Origin: Anaerolineales bacterium
GTDB lineage: Bacteria; Chloroflexota; Anaerolineae; Anaerolineales; Villigracilaceae
Reading direction: 5' to 3'
NCBI GenBank assembly: GCA_030583905.1
Contig: CP129481.1
Span: 124,001-188,000 of the forward strand
Length of the DNA: 64,000 bases
Shown: positions 43,276 through 50,774 of the stretch, in pieces
Layout of the letters: each line of letters begins with the position of its first letter
Position numbering within the stretch: the first letter of the stretch is position 1
The notes under the pieces: generated by a model
What the model was told of the DNA's origin: nothing
The model's input: the letters and a program-made list of their open reading frames with translations, nothing else
Databases searched by the model: none
Program-made: the position numbers and the translations under genes

Positions 43276-43317
43276 CACTCATACCCCGAAGTCACAGGTT
43301 CGAGTCCTGTCCCATAA
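43276..43317 (+). pseudogene. tRNA 3'-half relic (tRNA-Met-like), possible attachment site
   Basis: ACAGG-TTCGAGT-CCTGT (43294-43310) is a perfect T-arm. CCCATAA follows, where the acceptor 3' strand would be, and CACTCATAC before it looks like an anticodon loop with CAT. The matching 5' acceptor and D-arm are absent upstream, so this is not a functional tRNA. Integrated elements often leave exactly such 3' halves. Confidence 0.55.
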
Positions 43318-43360
43318 CTACGCAAGAACGTATCGATATTATGCGTTCTTGCGTAGTTAT
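43314..43360. repeat. 17-bp perfect inverted repeat / terminator-like hairpin
   Basis: ATAACTACGCAAGAACG (43314-43330) and its exact complement (43344-43360) enclose a 13-base AT-rich loop. The left arm begins inside the tRNA relic's acceptor sequence. On the minus strand it would end the transcript of the gene stopping at 43367. Confidence 0.75.
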
Positions 43361-43366
43361 TATTAC

Positions 43367-44566
43367 CTATCGTCCCGGCCAGCCGATCTGCCCCTGCCCT
43401 TCACGCACCGCCCAATAGATGATCCCGCCCCAATTCCAGGATCGCTGATATTGCGGGTTGCTGATGCTCCCGCCCTCATCCATGCGCCGCAGGGTCAGGT
43501 TGTTGTCCCAGAAGGCATCGGGCGTGCCATCGTTATTCAGGTCCGCCATCAATGCCGCCGGCAGGTCCGCCACAGCCATTGGCGGGATTTCGCCGCCGCT
43601 GGAAAAGGATCGCCATTCATAGCCAGTGATTCCACGATGACCGGTCCCGCCGCCGCAGTTGTAATTACCGTTGCCGTTTGGTCCGGGCAGGCAGCCCTCG
43701 ATGGCTTCGTACTCCTGATAACGCAGTTCCCAATACAACTTGTACGGCGCGCGTCCGTAGCCCGCGAACAAAGGCATATCGCCGGGGAGTTCATCCAATC
43801 CACTGACGCTGCCGGCAAGCGTGCCCGCTCCCACAGTCGGATGGGAGGGCACATCCCATTGAATGGATTGCATCGCGCCTGCGGGCAGCATCAGATCGCC
43901 GATGTGTGACAGGGTCACGAACATCGGTCCCGCCGGGCGCAAGGTCAGGATCAGACGCAGGTTCCGCCAGTCGCCAACCTGTGGATGAATGGGCGATCCG
44001 CCGCCGTTGGCGATGTAATTCACACCGCCCGAGTCGGAAGACTCCGGCAGCCCTCCATTTCGAATAAAGGTCTGCCAGCGCACCAGGGTGGCGGGATAGG
44101 GGCGCACATCAAGATAAATTTCGGGGAACGTGACGCGCGCGCTCACATTCCAACTGCTGTTGGTACAGGTGATGCCGCCCGGACCAACAGAGAAGGTCGT
44201 GCAGGGATGTTGTGGCGGGTTGGTCGGTTCCTGCAAACTGCATGGGATGGTGGCAGGCTGTTCCCACACGTGCAGGATTTGTCCCGTGCAATTGTCGACC
44301 CGGATGGGAAAGGCTGTGCAGGTACTACTGGCCTCGTCATAGGCGGTGACCCGCCATGCCATGTGACTACCGGGCGTACAGACACCTCCATCATTGTCGT
44401 TCCCACCACCGCCATCATCATCGTCTCCATCATTGCCTCCACCGGTTGTGCAAATGATGCTGCCATCCGGCTGGAAGGAGCAGGAGGGAGGGGATTGCGC
44501 CAAAACGGTTGATGGATGCAGGCTAATCAGGACGATCAACAGGAGCAGCAGGCTGAAATTTTTCAT
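43367..44566 (-). CDS. Secreted cysteine-containing protein with Asp/Gly linker
   Basis: The 399-residue protein has a signal peptide cleaved after VLAQS, then a low-complexity Asp/Gly/Asn linker (about 42-62) of a type seen in surface proteins. The large extracellular part has several cysteine pairs, and DLNNDGTPDAFWDNN near 345 resembles a calcium-binding EF-hand/FG-GAP loop. Last gene of the Flp/TadE operon, so possibly a pilus-associated or adhesive surface protein. No family recognised. Confidence 0.75.
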   Translation of the reverse strand: MKNFSLLLLLIVLISLHPSTVLAQSPPSCSFQPDGSIICTTGGGNDGDDDDGGGGNDNDGGVCTPGSHMAWRVTAYDEASSTCTAFPIRVDNCTGQILHVWEQPATIPCSLQEPTNPPQHPCTTFSVGPGGITCTNSSWNVSARVTFPEIYLDVRPYPATLVRWQTFIRNGGLPESSDSGGVNYIANGGGSPIHPQVGDWRNLRLILTLRPAGPMFVTLSHIGDLMLPAGAMQSIQWDVPSHPTVGAGTLAGSVSGLDELPGDMPLFAGYGRAPYKLYWELRYQEYEAIEGCLPGPNGNGNYNCGGGTGHRGITGYEWRSFSSGGEIPPMAVADLPAALMADLNNDGTPDAFWDNNLTLRRMDEGGSISNPQYQRSWNWGGIIYWAVREGQGQIGWPGR

Positions 44567-45579
44567 GGCGCCGCTCCGGAAAGTATGGAAAGAATATAGT
44601 TTTTTTCATTTTCCTGCGTGGAGGACTGCCAGTTTTCCGGCAGTGGTTGCATGTCAAGATGATGGGTGTTGCTCAGCCACTTGGCATCCCAGGGCTGGGA
44701 GTCGTACAAGGTCGCTACGATCAGGCGGTCGCTTACGTTTTCCTCTGCATTGGTGATCTCCAACTTCGGCTCCGTCTGCGTGCCCAGCCAGACCCACTGC
44801 TCATCGCCCAGATACCCAAAGAGCAGAAAGGAGCGCATGGGCGTGGCAGGCGATATGTACATGTGATCATTCAACGCATAAAGGATGTGAGTGTTCTCGG
44901 CATCCTCCACCACCAGACAGATCACGGGATAATCACCGCCCCAGACTTCAACACGATTGCCTTCAACAGAGGATGTTTCGAAGCAGCCGCGCAGGGCATA
45001 GGTTATAGCGGGTTCGCCGCGTTCATTCAAGCGCCATTCCCTGAACTCGGGATGGGGCGGGATGAAGCTGACCGGCACGTCCACACGTTCATTTGCATGT
45101 TTCGGGATCATCACGGTTTCCATCTGGCGCATGGGCATCTGTGTGAAGCCAAGCAGTTCGGTGGCTTCGGCGCGGCTGTAGCCTTGCCGGACCGCCAACG
45201 CCCAGGCAACGGTCTTCTCCAGCCCTTGGTAGACACAGGCGGGCTGGATGACGTGGTAGTTCTCGCTGATGAAGGTCGGCGTCAGGGACCATGCGTTTGG
45301 ATCGGTCGGGCAGCCAAACGCATCGGTTCCACCGTCTGGCTTGGTCACAAGGGTGTCCGTTGCATCCCGCTCCACCGTCTGTGTCGGGAGGGTGACTGCT
45401 TCCGGCACGGCGTGTACGCGGCTCATCACCAGATGACGGTTCAGCCCCGCCATACCACCGGTAATGGACACCAGCAGCAGGAGCATGCCAGCGACGATGG
45501 TATAGAGGCGCGGTTGTCTTTTTCCAGCCAGGTCTAGATAGGTCAATCCATCCAGGATCGTTTTCAATAGGGGGTTCAT
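44563..45579 (-). CDS. Membrane-anchored protein of the Flp/TadE operon
   Basis: The 338-residue protein has a cytoplasmic N-terminus (MNPLLKTILDGLTYLDLAGK), one membrane helix near 27-47 and an extracellular domain of about 285 residues with cysteines in AFGCPTD, QPACVYQG and LRGCFE. The start is 15 bases after the upstream gene stop, and the stop overlaps the next start. Function unknown; accessory pilus protein by context. Confidence 0.75.
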   Translation of the reverse strand: MNPLLKTILDGLTYLDLAGKRQPRLYTIVAGMLLLLVSITGGMAGLNRHLVMSRVHAVPEAVTLPTQTVERDATDTLVTKPDGGTDAFGCPTDPNAWSLTPTFISENYHVIQPACVYQGLEKTVAWALAVRQGYSRAEATELLGFTQMPMRQMETVMIPKHANERVDVPVSFIPPHPEFREWRLNERGEPAITYALRGCFETSSVEGNRVEVWGGDYPVICLVVEDAENTHILYALNDHMYISPATPMRSFLLFGYLGDEQWVWLGTQTEPKLEITNAEENVSDRLIVATLYDSQPWDAKWLSNTHHLDMQPLPENWQSSTQENEKNYILSILSGAAP

Positions 45580-45594
45580 TCTTCTCCAAAAAAA

Positions 45595-46011
45595 TCATTG
45601 ATCTTCGCGGGTCACGCCATGCGCCAGATATCCAATGGCGCGCACGGTCACCCAACGGGTGCGCAAGAGATAACCAGCAGATCGAACTTGTGCAGTGACA
45701 TAACAGGCAGGGCGCCCTTGATGTCGTCCACAGGAAACGGAGTTGAGCTGCGCGGATCCCGGTCGCTGTGAATTGAAGTAGGCAGCGGCAATTCCGTGGC
45801 CAGCAGTAGTGGCGGTGATGGTTCCATCCGGAAGGACGGTGATCTCCTGCGCGCCGGCATGGGCGGCCAAATCGGCGGCTGCCACGGTTTCCATCACACG
45901 CGCATTGGTCACCATGTAATCGAGGATGCCCAACAGAAAGAGCGACATGATGGGCATCAGGATGGCAAACAAGGCAACAGATTGACCGCGTTCTTTGAGC
46001 GTGATCTTCAT
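45595..46011 (-). CDS. TadG/TadE-like pseudopilin
   Basis: The 138-residue protein starts MKITLKERGQSVALFAILMP: a short basic leader, G-Q-S and a hydrophobic helix, the pattern of TadE/TadG proteins, though without the usual glutamate at +5. The start overlaps the previous stop (ATGA). Processed by a TadV-like peptidase, such proteins form minor pilus subunits. Confidence 0.75.
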   Translation of the reverse strand: MKITLKERGQSVALFAILMPIMSLFLLGILDYMVTNARVMETVAAADLAAHAGAQEITVLPDGTITATTAGHGIAAAYFNSQRPGSAQLNSVSCGRHQGRPACYVTAQVRSAGYLLRTRWVTVRAIGYLAHGVTREDQ

Positions 46012-46436
46012 CGCCACTTCGCCTTCCAGGTCTCGGAGCGTGAGATGAACCACTCACTGTTCCATCCGCCTTCACTCAAACCCAGCAGGCCGTCGAACAA
46101 GGTCGGCGCTTGAAACGAGACCAGACAGCGCCCTGGCAGCCCCGGGCCACCGGGCGGTGAGACCTGCACCCGGTATTGCACGCCTGCGGTCACGGACCAG
46201 TCCGCATTCAGAGTCTGCCAGGCGACATTCACCGCATTGCTTCGCGCGCGCGCCGGGTCGGGCGATTGCGACAGGAACTGTGAACAGGCGTAGGCAGCGG
46301 CGGTCGCAGCGGTGCGAGCGCGATGGGTGGGAATCCAGGCAAGCAGACCGAATGCCATGATGACTGCCAGCATCGCGAACAAGACCGTCTCTGCCAGAGC
46401 TTGTCCGCATTCGCCCCTGCAAGGATGAACTTTCAT
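46008..46436 (-). CDS. TadE-like pseudopilin
   Basis: The 142-residue protein has leader MKVHPCRGECGQALAETVLF: G-Q-A-L-A-E-x-x-x-F is the classic TadE processing region with glutamate. One membrane helix follows and then an extracellular domain with two cysteines. It overlaps both neighbours by four bases, in a chain of three pseudopilin genes. Confidence 0.8.
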   Translation of the reverse strand: MKVHPCRGECGQALAETVLFAMLAVIMAFGLLAWIPTHRARTAATAAAYACSQFLSQSPDPARARSNAVNVAWQTLNADWSVTAGVQYRVQVSPPGGPGLPGRCLVSFQAPTLFDGLLGLSEGGWNSEWFISRSETWKAKWR

Positions 46437-46849
46437 TCAAACCCTCCGGCAGGCGGCGGTCCGGGATAGAACCTCCAGAGACGGAAATTGGTCTCCGCTC
46501 GTTGCGCTTCGATCAGGCGGATGCCGAAGATCCAATCCCGCGAGTCCTCCACGCTGATCAGTGAACGTACCTGGCGCGGACCGGTCTGCCCGGCATTGAT
46601 GCGATCTGCCAAATCCGGCCAGGGGACATTGCTTCGGGCATGCTCGGTGGCGGGGTTGTTATAGGAACCCGAAGCAACACCCGTGATGAACACGCCCCAG
46701 TCCGTGGCGGCGGATCGGAAGGCATAAAACGCGGCAAAGGTCATGCCGAACAGCAGCAGAATCAGAATCGGCATGACCAGCGCGAACTCCGCCAATGCCT
46801 GTCCTGAGCAACGTCGAAGGGCCTGCCCCTTTTCCTTCCAGCGGAACAT
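46433..46849 (-). CDS. TadE-like pseudopilin with an 8-residue in-frame insertion
   Basis: The 138-residue protein reads MFRWKEKGQALRRCSGQALA then EFALVMP. The TadE leader motif GQALAEFALVMP is intact but preceded by a second GQAL. The extra 24 bases (about 46797-46820) contain a palindromic-repeat-like segment flanked by the direct repeat GCCTG. The mature protein is unaffected, since the change is in the leader, so pilin processing could still work. One helix, then a soluble domain. Confidence 0.82.
   Translation of the reverse strand: MFRWKEKGQALRRCSGQALAEFALVMPILILLLFGMTFAAFYAFRSAATDWGVFITGVASGSYNNPATEHARSNVPWPDLADRINAGQTGPRQVRSLISVEDSRDWIFGIRLIEAQRAETNFRLWRFYPGPPPAGGFE
46797..46825. repeat. 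Small repeat insertion with GCCTG direct repeats
   Basis: TCCTGAGCAACGTCGAAGG lies between two copies of GCCTG (46797-46801 and 46821-46825). The core resembles the CTTCGAC/GCTCAGGA repeats dispersed in Anaerolineae chromosomes. The net length of 24 keeps the TadE frame open. Confidence 0.6.
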
Positions 46850-46851
46850 CT

Positions 46852-47031
46852 CTATCCGCCTCGCGCCATGCGCAGGGCTTCGATGCCGGCTTCGAAGGCG
46901 GCGATCAGTTCATTGCGATAGCGGGCGATCACGGCAATCGCAACCACGCCGATGGCACCCAGGATCAGGGCGTATTCGGCAAAGTCCTGACCATCCTCTT
47001 CGCGAATGAAACGTTTGAACAATGTGAACAT
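46852..47031 (-). CDS. flp: Flp/Fap-type major pilin
   Basis: The complement encodes 59 residues: MFTLFKRFIREEDGQDFAEY, then ALILGAIGVVAIAVIA and a short helical tail. The basic leader, G-Q-D-F-A-E-Y-A cleavage region with +5 glutamate and the hydrophobic helix are diagnostic of Flp pilins. AAAGGAGATT precedes the ATG. It is followed by three TadE-like genes and should be matured by the TadV-like peptidase at 23505-23900. Confidence 0.93.
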   Translation of the reverse strand: MFTLFKRFIREEDGQDFAEYALILGAIGVVAIAVIARYRNELIAAFEAGIEALRMARGG

Positions 47032-47321
47032 GGAATCTCCTTTATGAAATGAAAATCAGCTGGCAGATGAACTACCAGCTGAGATATTACAGAAATGTTG
47101 ATAGGGGAGGTTTGCTTGTGTCGTTTTGCAAAAACCTATTTAGTCTGTAAAGTGGAGATACCTTGCATTCGATTCTCACCCGAGGATGTAAGTGGAAGAA
47201 AAATTTGTGAAATTCGGTGTTGACTTTGAAATTGAAATTTGCTACCATGTACCCAACCAAAAGGAGTGGAAATATGTTTCGCAAGCCGCCGAAGGAAATT
47301 GAATTGAAAGGGAGGTAATGT

Positions 47322-48254
47322 ATGAATAAACTCAAAGAGAGCAAACTGCTTCGATTCGCGCTGACAGCGCTACTTTTGGTATTTCTTTGTTGCTACCTGC
47401 CTCAGGAATTGTTATTCCTAAAATTATGTCTGGAGCAAGATCGCGAAATCCCTCCTCATACAGAGGTGCTTATCTCCGCTTGCAAAAAACCCGGTGTCTG
47501 GGGCGTGCCGGGTGGAGAATTCCTGTTTGTCCGCGAAGGGCGTGCTGGCAAGATGTATTTGCTGGACTTGCGCACGGGGGCGATAAAAAAAGTCCCGAAT
47601 TACCCAGAATTGCTGGAGAGGGGAGTTTTTCTCAGTCCTGAACTGGTCTGGCTTAAGGGGAGCGCGGCCGCTGGACCAGGAGCTCCACGTTATCGTCCGA
47701 ACTATATTTTGGATCTGACCACTGGAAAAAGATATGAGCTACTTAATTTGGGGTTATTGCCTCGCCTGGAAGATCGTAAGTTTGACCCCAAAAACTTTTC
47801 CTATATCGAATCTGCAGATATGATATTTATCCATCATTACTACGGCGCATTGATTGCGCTTCCTTCGGATTTCAGAGAGAGTCCGGGGAACGCTGTAATC
47901 CTTTACGAGTACCCCTTTTCTCCAGACTTAAGCCTGCCGAATGGTATGTTACTTGAACAAGTGACAAATGACTTAGGATTGGATTATGAGGTGGTGGATT
48001 TTTCGGTTTCCAGTGCTGAAGTGCCTTCACCTACGAAAAAATATATCGTGCGTTCTGATGGCGTTTATCTGGTAGGAACAAACCAACTAATTCGTGGGGT
48101 TGGAGGTATGAATAACTATTTCAGAAGTTGGTATTACGACGAAAGCGCGGTGATTGTACAAGGTGGTGGAGATTACCTATTCACCTTTCCCGGCGTAAGT
48201 TCTGTGTATTACATACCCAGTCCTGTTTTGAAGCTGAATTTACCCAACCCATAA
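47322..48254 (+). CDS. Exported or membrane-anchored beta-rich protein, unknown
   Basis: The 310-residue protein has N-terminal hydrophobic anchor LLRFALTALLLVFLCCYLPQ and a beta-rich remainder with repeated strand-turn units (GEFLFVREGRAGKMYLLDLR), similar in feel to WD40/propeller or DUF4915-like repeats but not assignable. Strong ribosome site AAGGGAGGTAAT. It runs on the opposite strand to everything around it and is more AT-rich, so it looks inserted in the pilus operon. Confidence 0.7.
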   Translation: MNKLKESKLLRFALTALLLVFLCCYLPQELLFLKLCLEQDREIPPHTEVLISACKKPGVWGVPGGEFLFVREGRAGKMYLLDLRTGAIKKVPNYPELLERGVFLSPELVWLKGSAAAGPGAPRYRPNYILDLTTGKRYELLNLGLLPRLEDRKFDPKNFSYIESADMIFIHHYYGALIALPSDFRESPGNAVILYEYPFSPDLSLPNGMLLEQVTNDLGLDYEVVDFSVSSAEVPSPTKKYIVRSDGVYLVGTNQLIRGVGGMNNYFRSWYYDESAVIVQGGGDYLFTFPGVSSVYYIPSPVLKLNLPNP

Positions 48255-48311
48255 ATTACGTGATTCAGATGCTTACTTTTGTAGGCATAAAAATACCTAT
48301 GGAGGAATTGC

Positions 48312-48467
48312 ATGACACTAAAAATTAATCTTGCCAAGTGGTGGATTTTGTATGCTGCCATATTTATGTTCCTTAGCTTTGCCATTACCTTGCCATCTGT
48401 ATCTGCACAGGAAGGAACCCCTCCTTTCCAACAGCGACGCCGCGCAAACCAAAGAAGGCGATGTTGA
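48312..48467 (+). pseudogene. 5' stub of a secreted-protein gene
   Basis: 51 codons with ribosome site GGAGGAATT and a good signal peptide (cleavage after SVSA, then QEGTPP). After about codon 38 the sequence turns into the complement of the minus-strand gene and soon stops. Evidently the 5' end of a larger gene cut off at about 48420 by a rearrangement. Confidence 0.6.
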
Positions 48468-48753
48468 TTCGGCTGGCGCCGTCCCATTGAGGCAATTCCA
48501 TTTCCAGCGCGGATATTTCAACTGCAAGGACATTTGAGGTTGTTGGATCGGGCAATGTCGACAAGTCTGAGGATGGTTGATACTGAAGTGAACACTCGGC
48601 TGGTGGAATGCCAGGCAGGGCAGTTAGGGTCCAGCAGAGAGTCAGTTTGCGGACGATGAAAAACGCAGCAAGGACAGCCGCTGTGACGAAGATCCAATAG
48701 GCAAGTGAACGCCAGAAGGGATGATACATATTCGGAGTTCGTGAACCTGGCAT
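48385..48753 (-). CDS. Single-helix membrane protein of the Tad operon, 3' end probably replaced
   Basis: 122 codons; the start overlaps the tadC stop (TAATG). An N-terminal helix (SLAYWIFVTAAVLAAFFIVR) and an external part with two cysteines follow. The last 15-20 codons overlap the antisense of the inserted stub at 48312-48467, so the natural C-terminus was probably lost at the insertion junction. Function unknown. Confidence 0.55.
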   Translation of the reverse strand: MPGSRTPNMYHPFWRSLAYWIFVTAAVLAAFFIVRKLTLCWTLTALPGIPPAECSLQYQPSSDLSTLPDPTTSNVLAVEISALEMELPQWDGASRINIAFFGLRGVAVGKEGFLPVQIQMAR

Positions 48754-49646
48754 TACATCAATCCACTTCCCATGAACGGCGCGATGATCGCCAACACCAA
48801 ACCCAGCACTGCCATCACGCCGAACAAGCCGGCGCGTTGGCGCACCAGAGCCGCGCGTTCTTCAGTGGACTCCACCACGGAACGATGCACCGACTCCTGC
48901 AAACCCTGCACGCTGGACAAGACCGGACGATTGTTGGCGAAGAAATCATAGATGTCACGCAGGAAAAGATTCGCCTCCACATCCTTGGGGTCGGGCAGAT
49001 GTGCGCGGGTCACGTCGATGGCTTTGGTAAAGTCCTCCACCTCCATGCGCGCAACAAGCAAGCCCAGCAGATTACAGAACGGACCACCCACAGTCGAGGC
49101 GCGACGCAACGCCTCCTGTACGCCTACACCAGAGGACAACAACGAACTCAACACAGATAAACCGATCAACATGTTATTGCGCAGCGACTCAGCGCGTTTC
49201 TTTGCAAGCATCTTCAAGAGTACATACGGTCGGCGCAGTCCAAGCAGAATGAAGATCATGGCGATCACCGGTGCGGCAACAATGATGTTCATGGCAGCTA
49301 AAGCGCCCGCCAACATCCCGCCCACCAGCAGAAAGGTCGAGAAATCGCGGATCGCCACGGCATAGAATTCACCGGGGGTATCGTAGGGATAGCCGGCACG
49401 ACGAAGCAGGCTGATCACATCCCCCATGTTCTTCGCCTGATCCGGATCGAAGCGACCAGGCAATACTGCCACCAACAAAGCCTCCCACGCGGATCTTCTC
49501 GCGGAACGCCGTTTGGCTTGGTGTTGTGAAGTGAAGCTATTCAGGCGGTTGCCCCCAAAGGTACTGAAGGCATTCTGGAATACATTCAGCAGTTCAAATG
49601 CGAGCACGCTCAAACTCAGCGCGCCCAGGAAAGCTAGTATGGTCAT
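48753..49646 (-). CDS. tadC: TadC-like platform protein
   Basis: The 297-residue protein has N-terminal helix MTILAFLGALSLSVLAFELL, a helix pair at about 105-140, a GspF/T2SSF cytoplasmic domain (MLIGLSVLSSLLSSGVGVQEALRRAS) and C-terminal helices ending MAVLGLVLAIIAPFMG. It complements the TadB-like protein at 6815-7747; Tad systems need both. The gene overlaps both neighbours by one to three bases. Confidence 0.8.
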   Translation of the reverse strand: MTILAFLGALSLSVLAFELLNVFQNAFSTFGGNRLNSFTSQHQAKRRSARRSAWEALLVAVLPGRFDPDQAKNMGDVISLLRRAGYPYDTPGEFYAVAIRDFSTFLLVGGMLAGALAAMNIIVAAPVIAMIFILLGLRRPYVLLKMLAKKRAESLRNNMLIGLSVLSSLLSSGVGVQEALRRASTVGGPFCNLLGLLVARMEVEDFTKAIDVTRAHLPDPKDVEANLFLRDIYDFFANNRPVLSSVQGLQESVHRSVVESTEERAALVRQRAGLFGVMAVLGLVLAIIAPFMGSGLM

Positions 49647-50773
49647 CAGGATTCTCCTTGGTTGATGTCGAGGCGGAAGTCTAATAACTTCTGCAAGGGG
49701 GTCTCGCCCGGCTGTCGCCCGCGAAACTTTTTGCTGTACAACCCACGGCGCAAGGCTTGCATGTGTTGCTCATCTCGGATGACCTGATGCGGCGGGCGCG
49801 GCTCGGCAAATCTCAACGCGCCGCTGCCGGTCTCCCAATTCTCTCCGCCAAAGTCTGCCGGCCAGAGTGGATGGGCGTACATGTCCCAATCCCTCGGTAA
49901 ACGGTTGTTCTTCCTTGCGCGATGCCATCCCCAAAAGGCTTCGAAACGCGGTCCCCATAAGCCCCAGACCAAATCAAGTTGCAACGACTCATCCCGCAAC
50001 AGGTTCATGGTTTCCGTGCAATGATGGCAGATCGGGATGGCGTTTTCCGGTCGCTGGTAACGCCACAAGATTTCCACCGGCGCATTCGGGGCAGGGGTTA
50101 GGATTGGTCGCCAGGAAGCGGACTTGCCGCAGCGCATACAGTGATTGGGAAACTTGTGCCGCCAGGGGATGCCGGCAACGGAGGCTGCCACGATCTCATC
50201 CAGATAAGGCTCCTCGGCTTTCAGGACGGAGTAGGATAACTTCACCGCGCCATCCGGCAGATTCCACGCCCGCGAAAAATCCAGGATGAACCCGGCGGAA
50301 CTCACGATCTGCCCGCGTTCCCAGGCTTCGAACCGGCGTCGTTGGAGTTCGGGTTTGATCTGCCCGCGATGGGCTTCGCGAATGCGGCGAATGTCGGCGA
50401 CGGCTTCCGCCAGCAGCGCGAACAACAGACTGTCCATACGCGTGCTGGCGTCGATTGCCCCGTATTGGGGCAGGTCAGGGGAGAGGGAAAGAATGGTATT
50501 CATGTACGGACGGTACTCCACCTTCGGTCCGGTCTCGATCACGTATCGACAAACGGGCAATTTCACCCAGCGCCATTGGGTGATGACTTCATCGAACAGC
50601 ACCTGTCCATCCGCGCCGAGTGCAATGATGCGCATGGGCGGACAGAAGAAGGTGTGGAAGGTTCGTTTGTTCTCATCCGGATAGATGAACGCCAACACTG
50701 TGTCGTTCAAAGACTCCATGAACATGGCGCCAGAGGCGCGTTGTTCGGAGGTGATCAGAAACTGAAGTTGCAT
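49646..50773 (-). CDS. DUF192-like N-terminal domain fused to a Cys4 zinc-ribbon region
   Basis: The 375-residue protein starts MQLQFLITSEQRASGAMFME, 11 bases after AAGGAG. Residues 1-90 match DUF192 (MFMESLNDTVLAFIYP, GQVLFDEVI). DUF192 is usually a stand-alone exported domain; here it is cytosolic and fused to about 280 residues. Cysteines in HCMRCGKS and ICHHCTE could bind zinc. It lies between tadC and the replication initiator. The fusion and its function are unfamiliar to me. Confidence 0.65.
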   Translation of the reverse strand: MQLQFLITSEQRASGAMFMESLNDTVLAFIYPDENKRTFHTFFCPPMRIIALGADGQVLFDEVITQWRWVKLPVCRYVIETGPKVEYRPYMNTILSLSPDLPQYGAIDASTRMDSLLFALLAEAVADIRRIREAHRGQIKPELQRRRFEAWERGQIVSSAGFILDFSRAWNLPDGAVKLSYSVLKAEEPYLDEIVAASVAGIPWRHKFPNHCMRCGKSASWRPILTPAPNAPVEILWRYQRPENAIPICHHCTETMNLLRDESLQLDLVWGLWGPRFEAFWGWHRARKNNRLPRDWDMYAHPLWPADFGGENWETGSGALRFAEPRPPHQVIRDEQHMQALRRGLYSKKFRGRQPGETPLQKLLDFRLDINQGES

Positions 50774-50774
50774 G

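Larger units (their letters stand above)
42894..43366. other. Spacer with AT-rich tract and tRNA 3'-end relic
   Basis: No gene is supported here. Bases 43080-43240 are AT-rich. The right part holds a tRNA-like 3' half and a long inverted repeat (listed separately), immediately before the mobile-type cluster that ends at 43367. Confidence 0.6.

Noticed and set aside
43276..43317. Functional tRNA-Met
   Set aside because: The 5' acceptor strand and D-arm are absent and the anticodon stem does not pair well; only the 3' half is credible.
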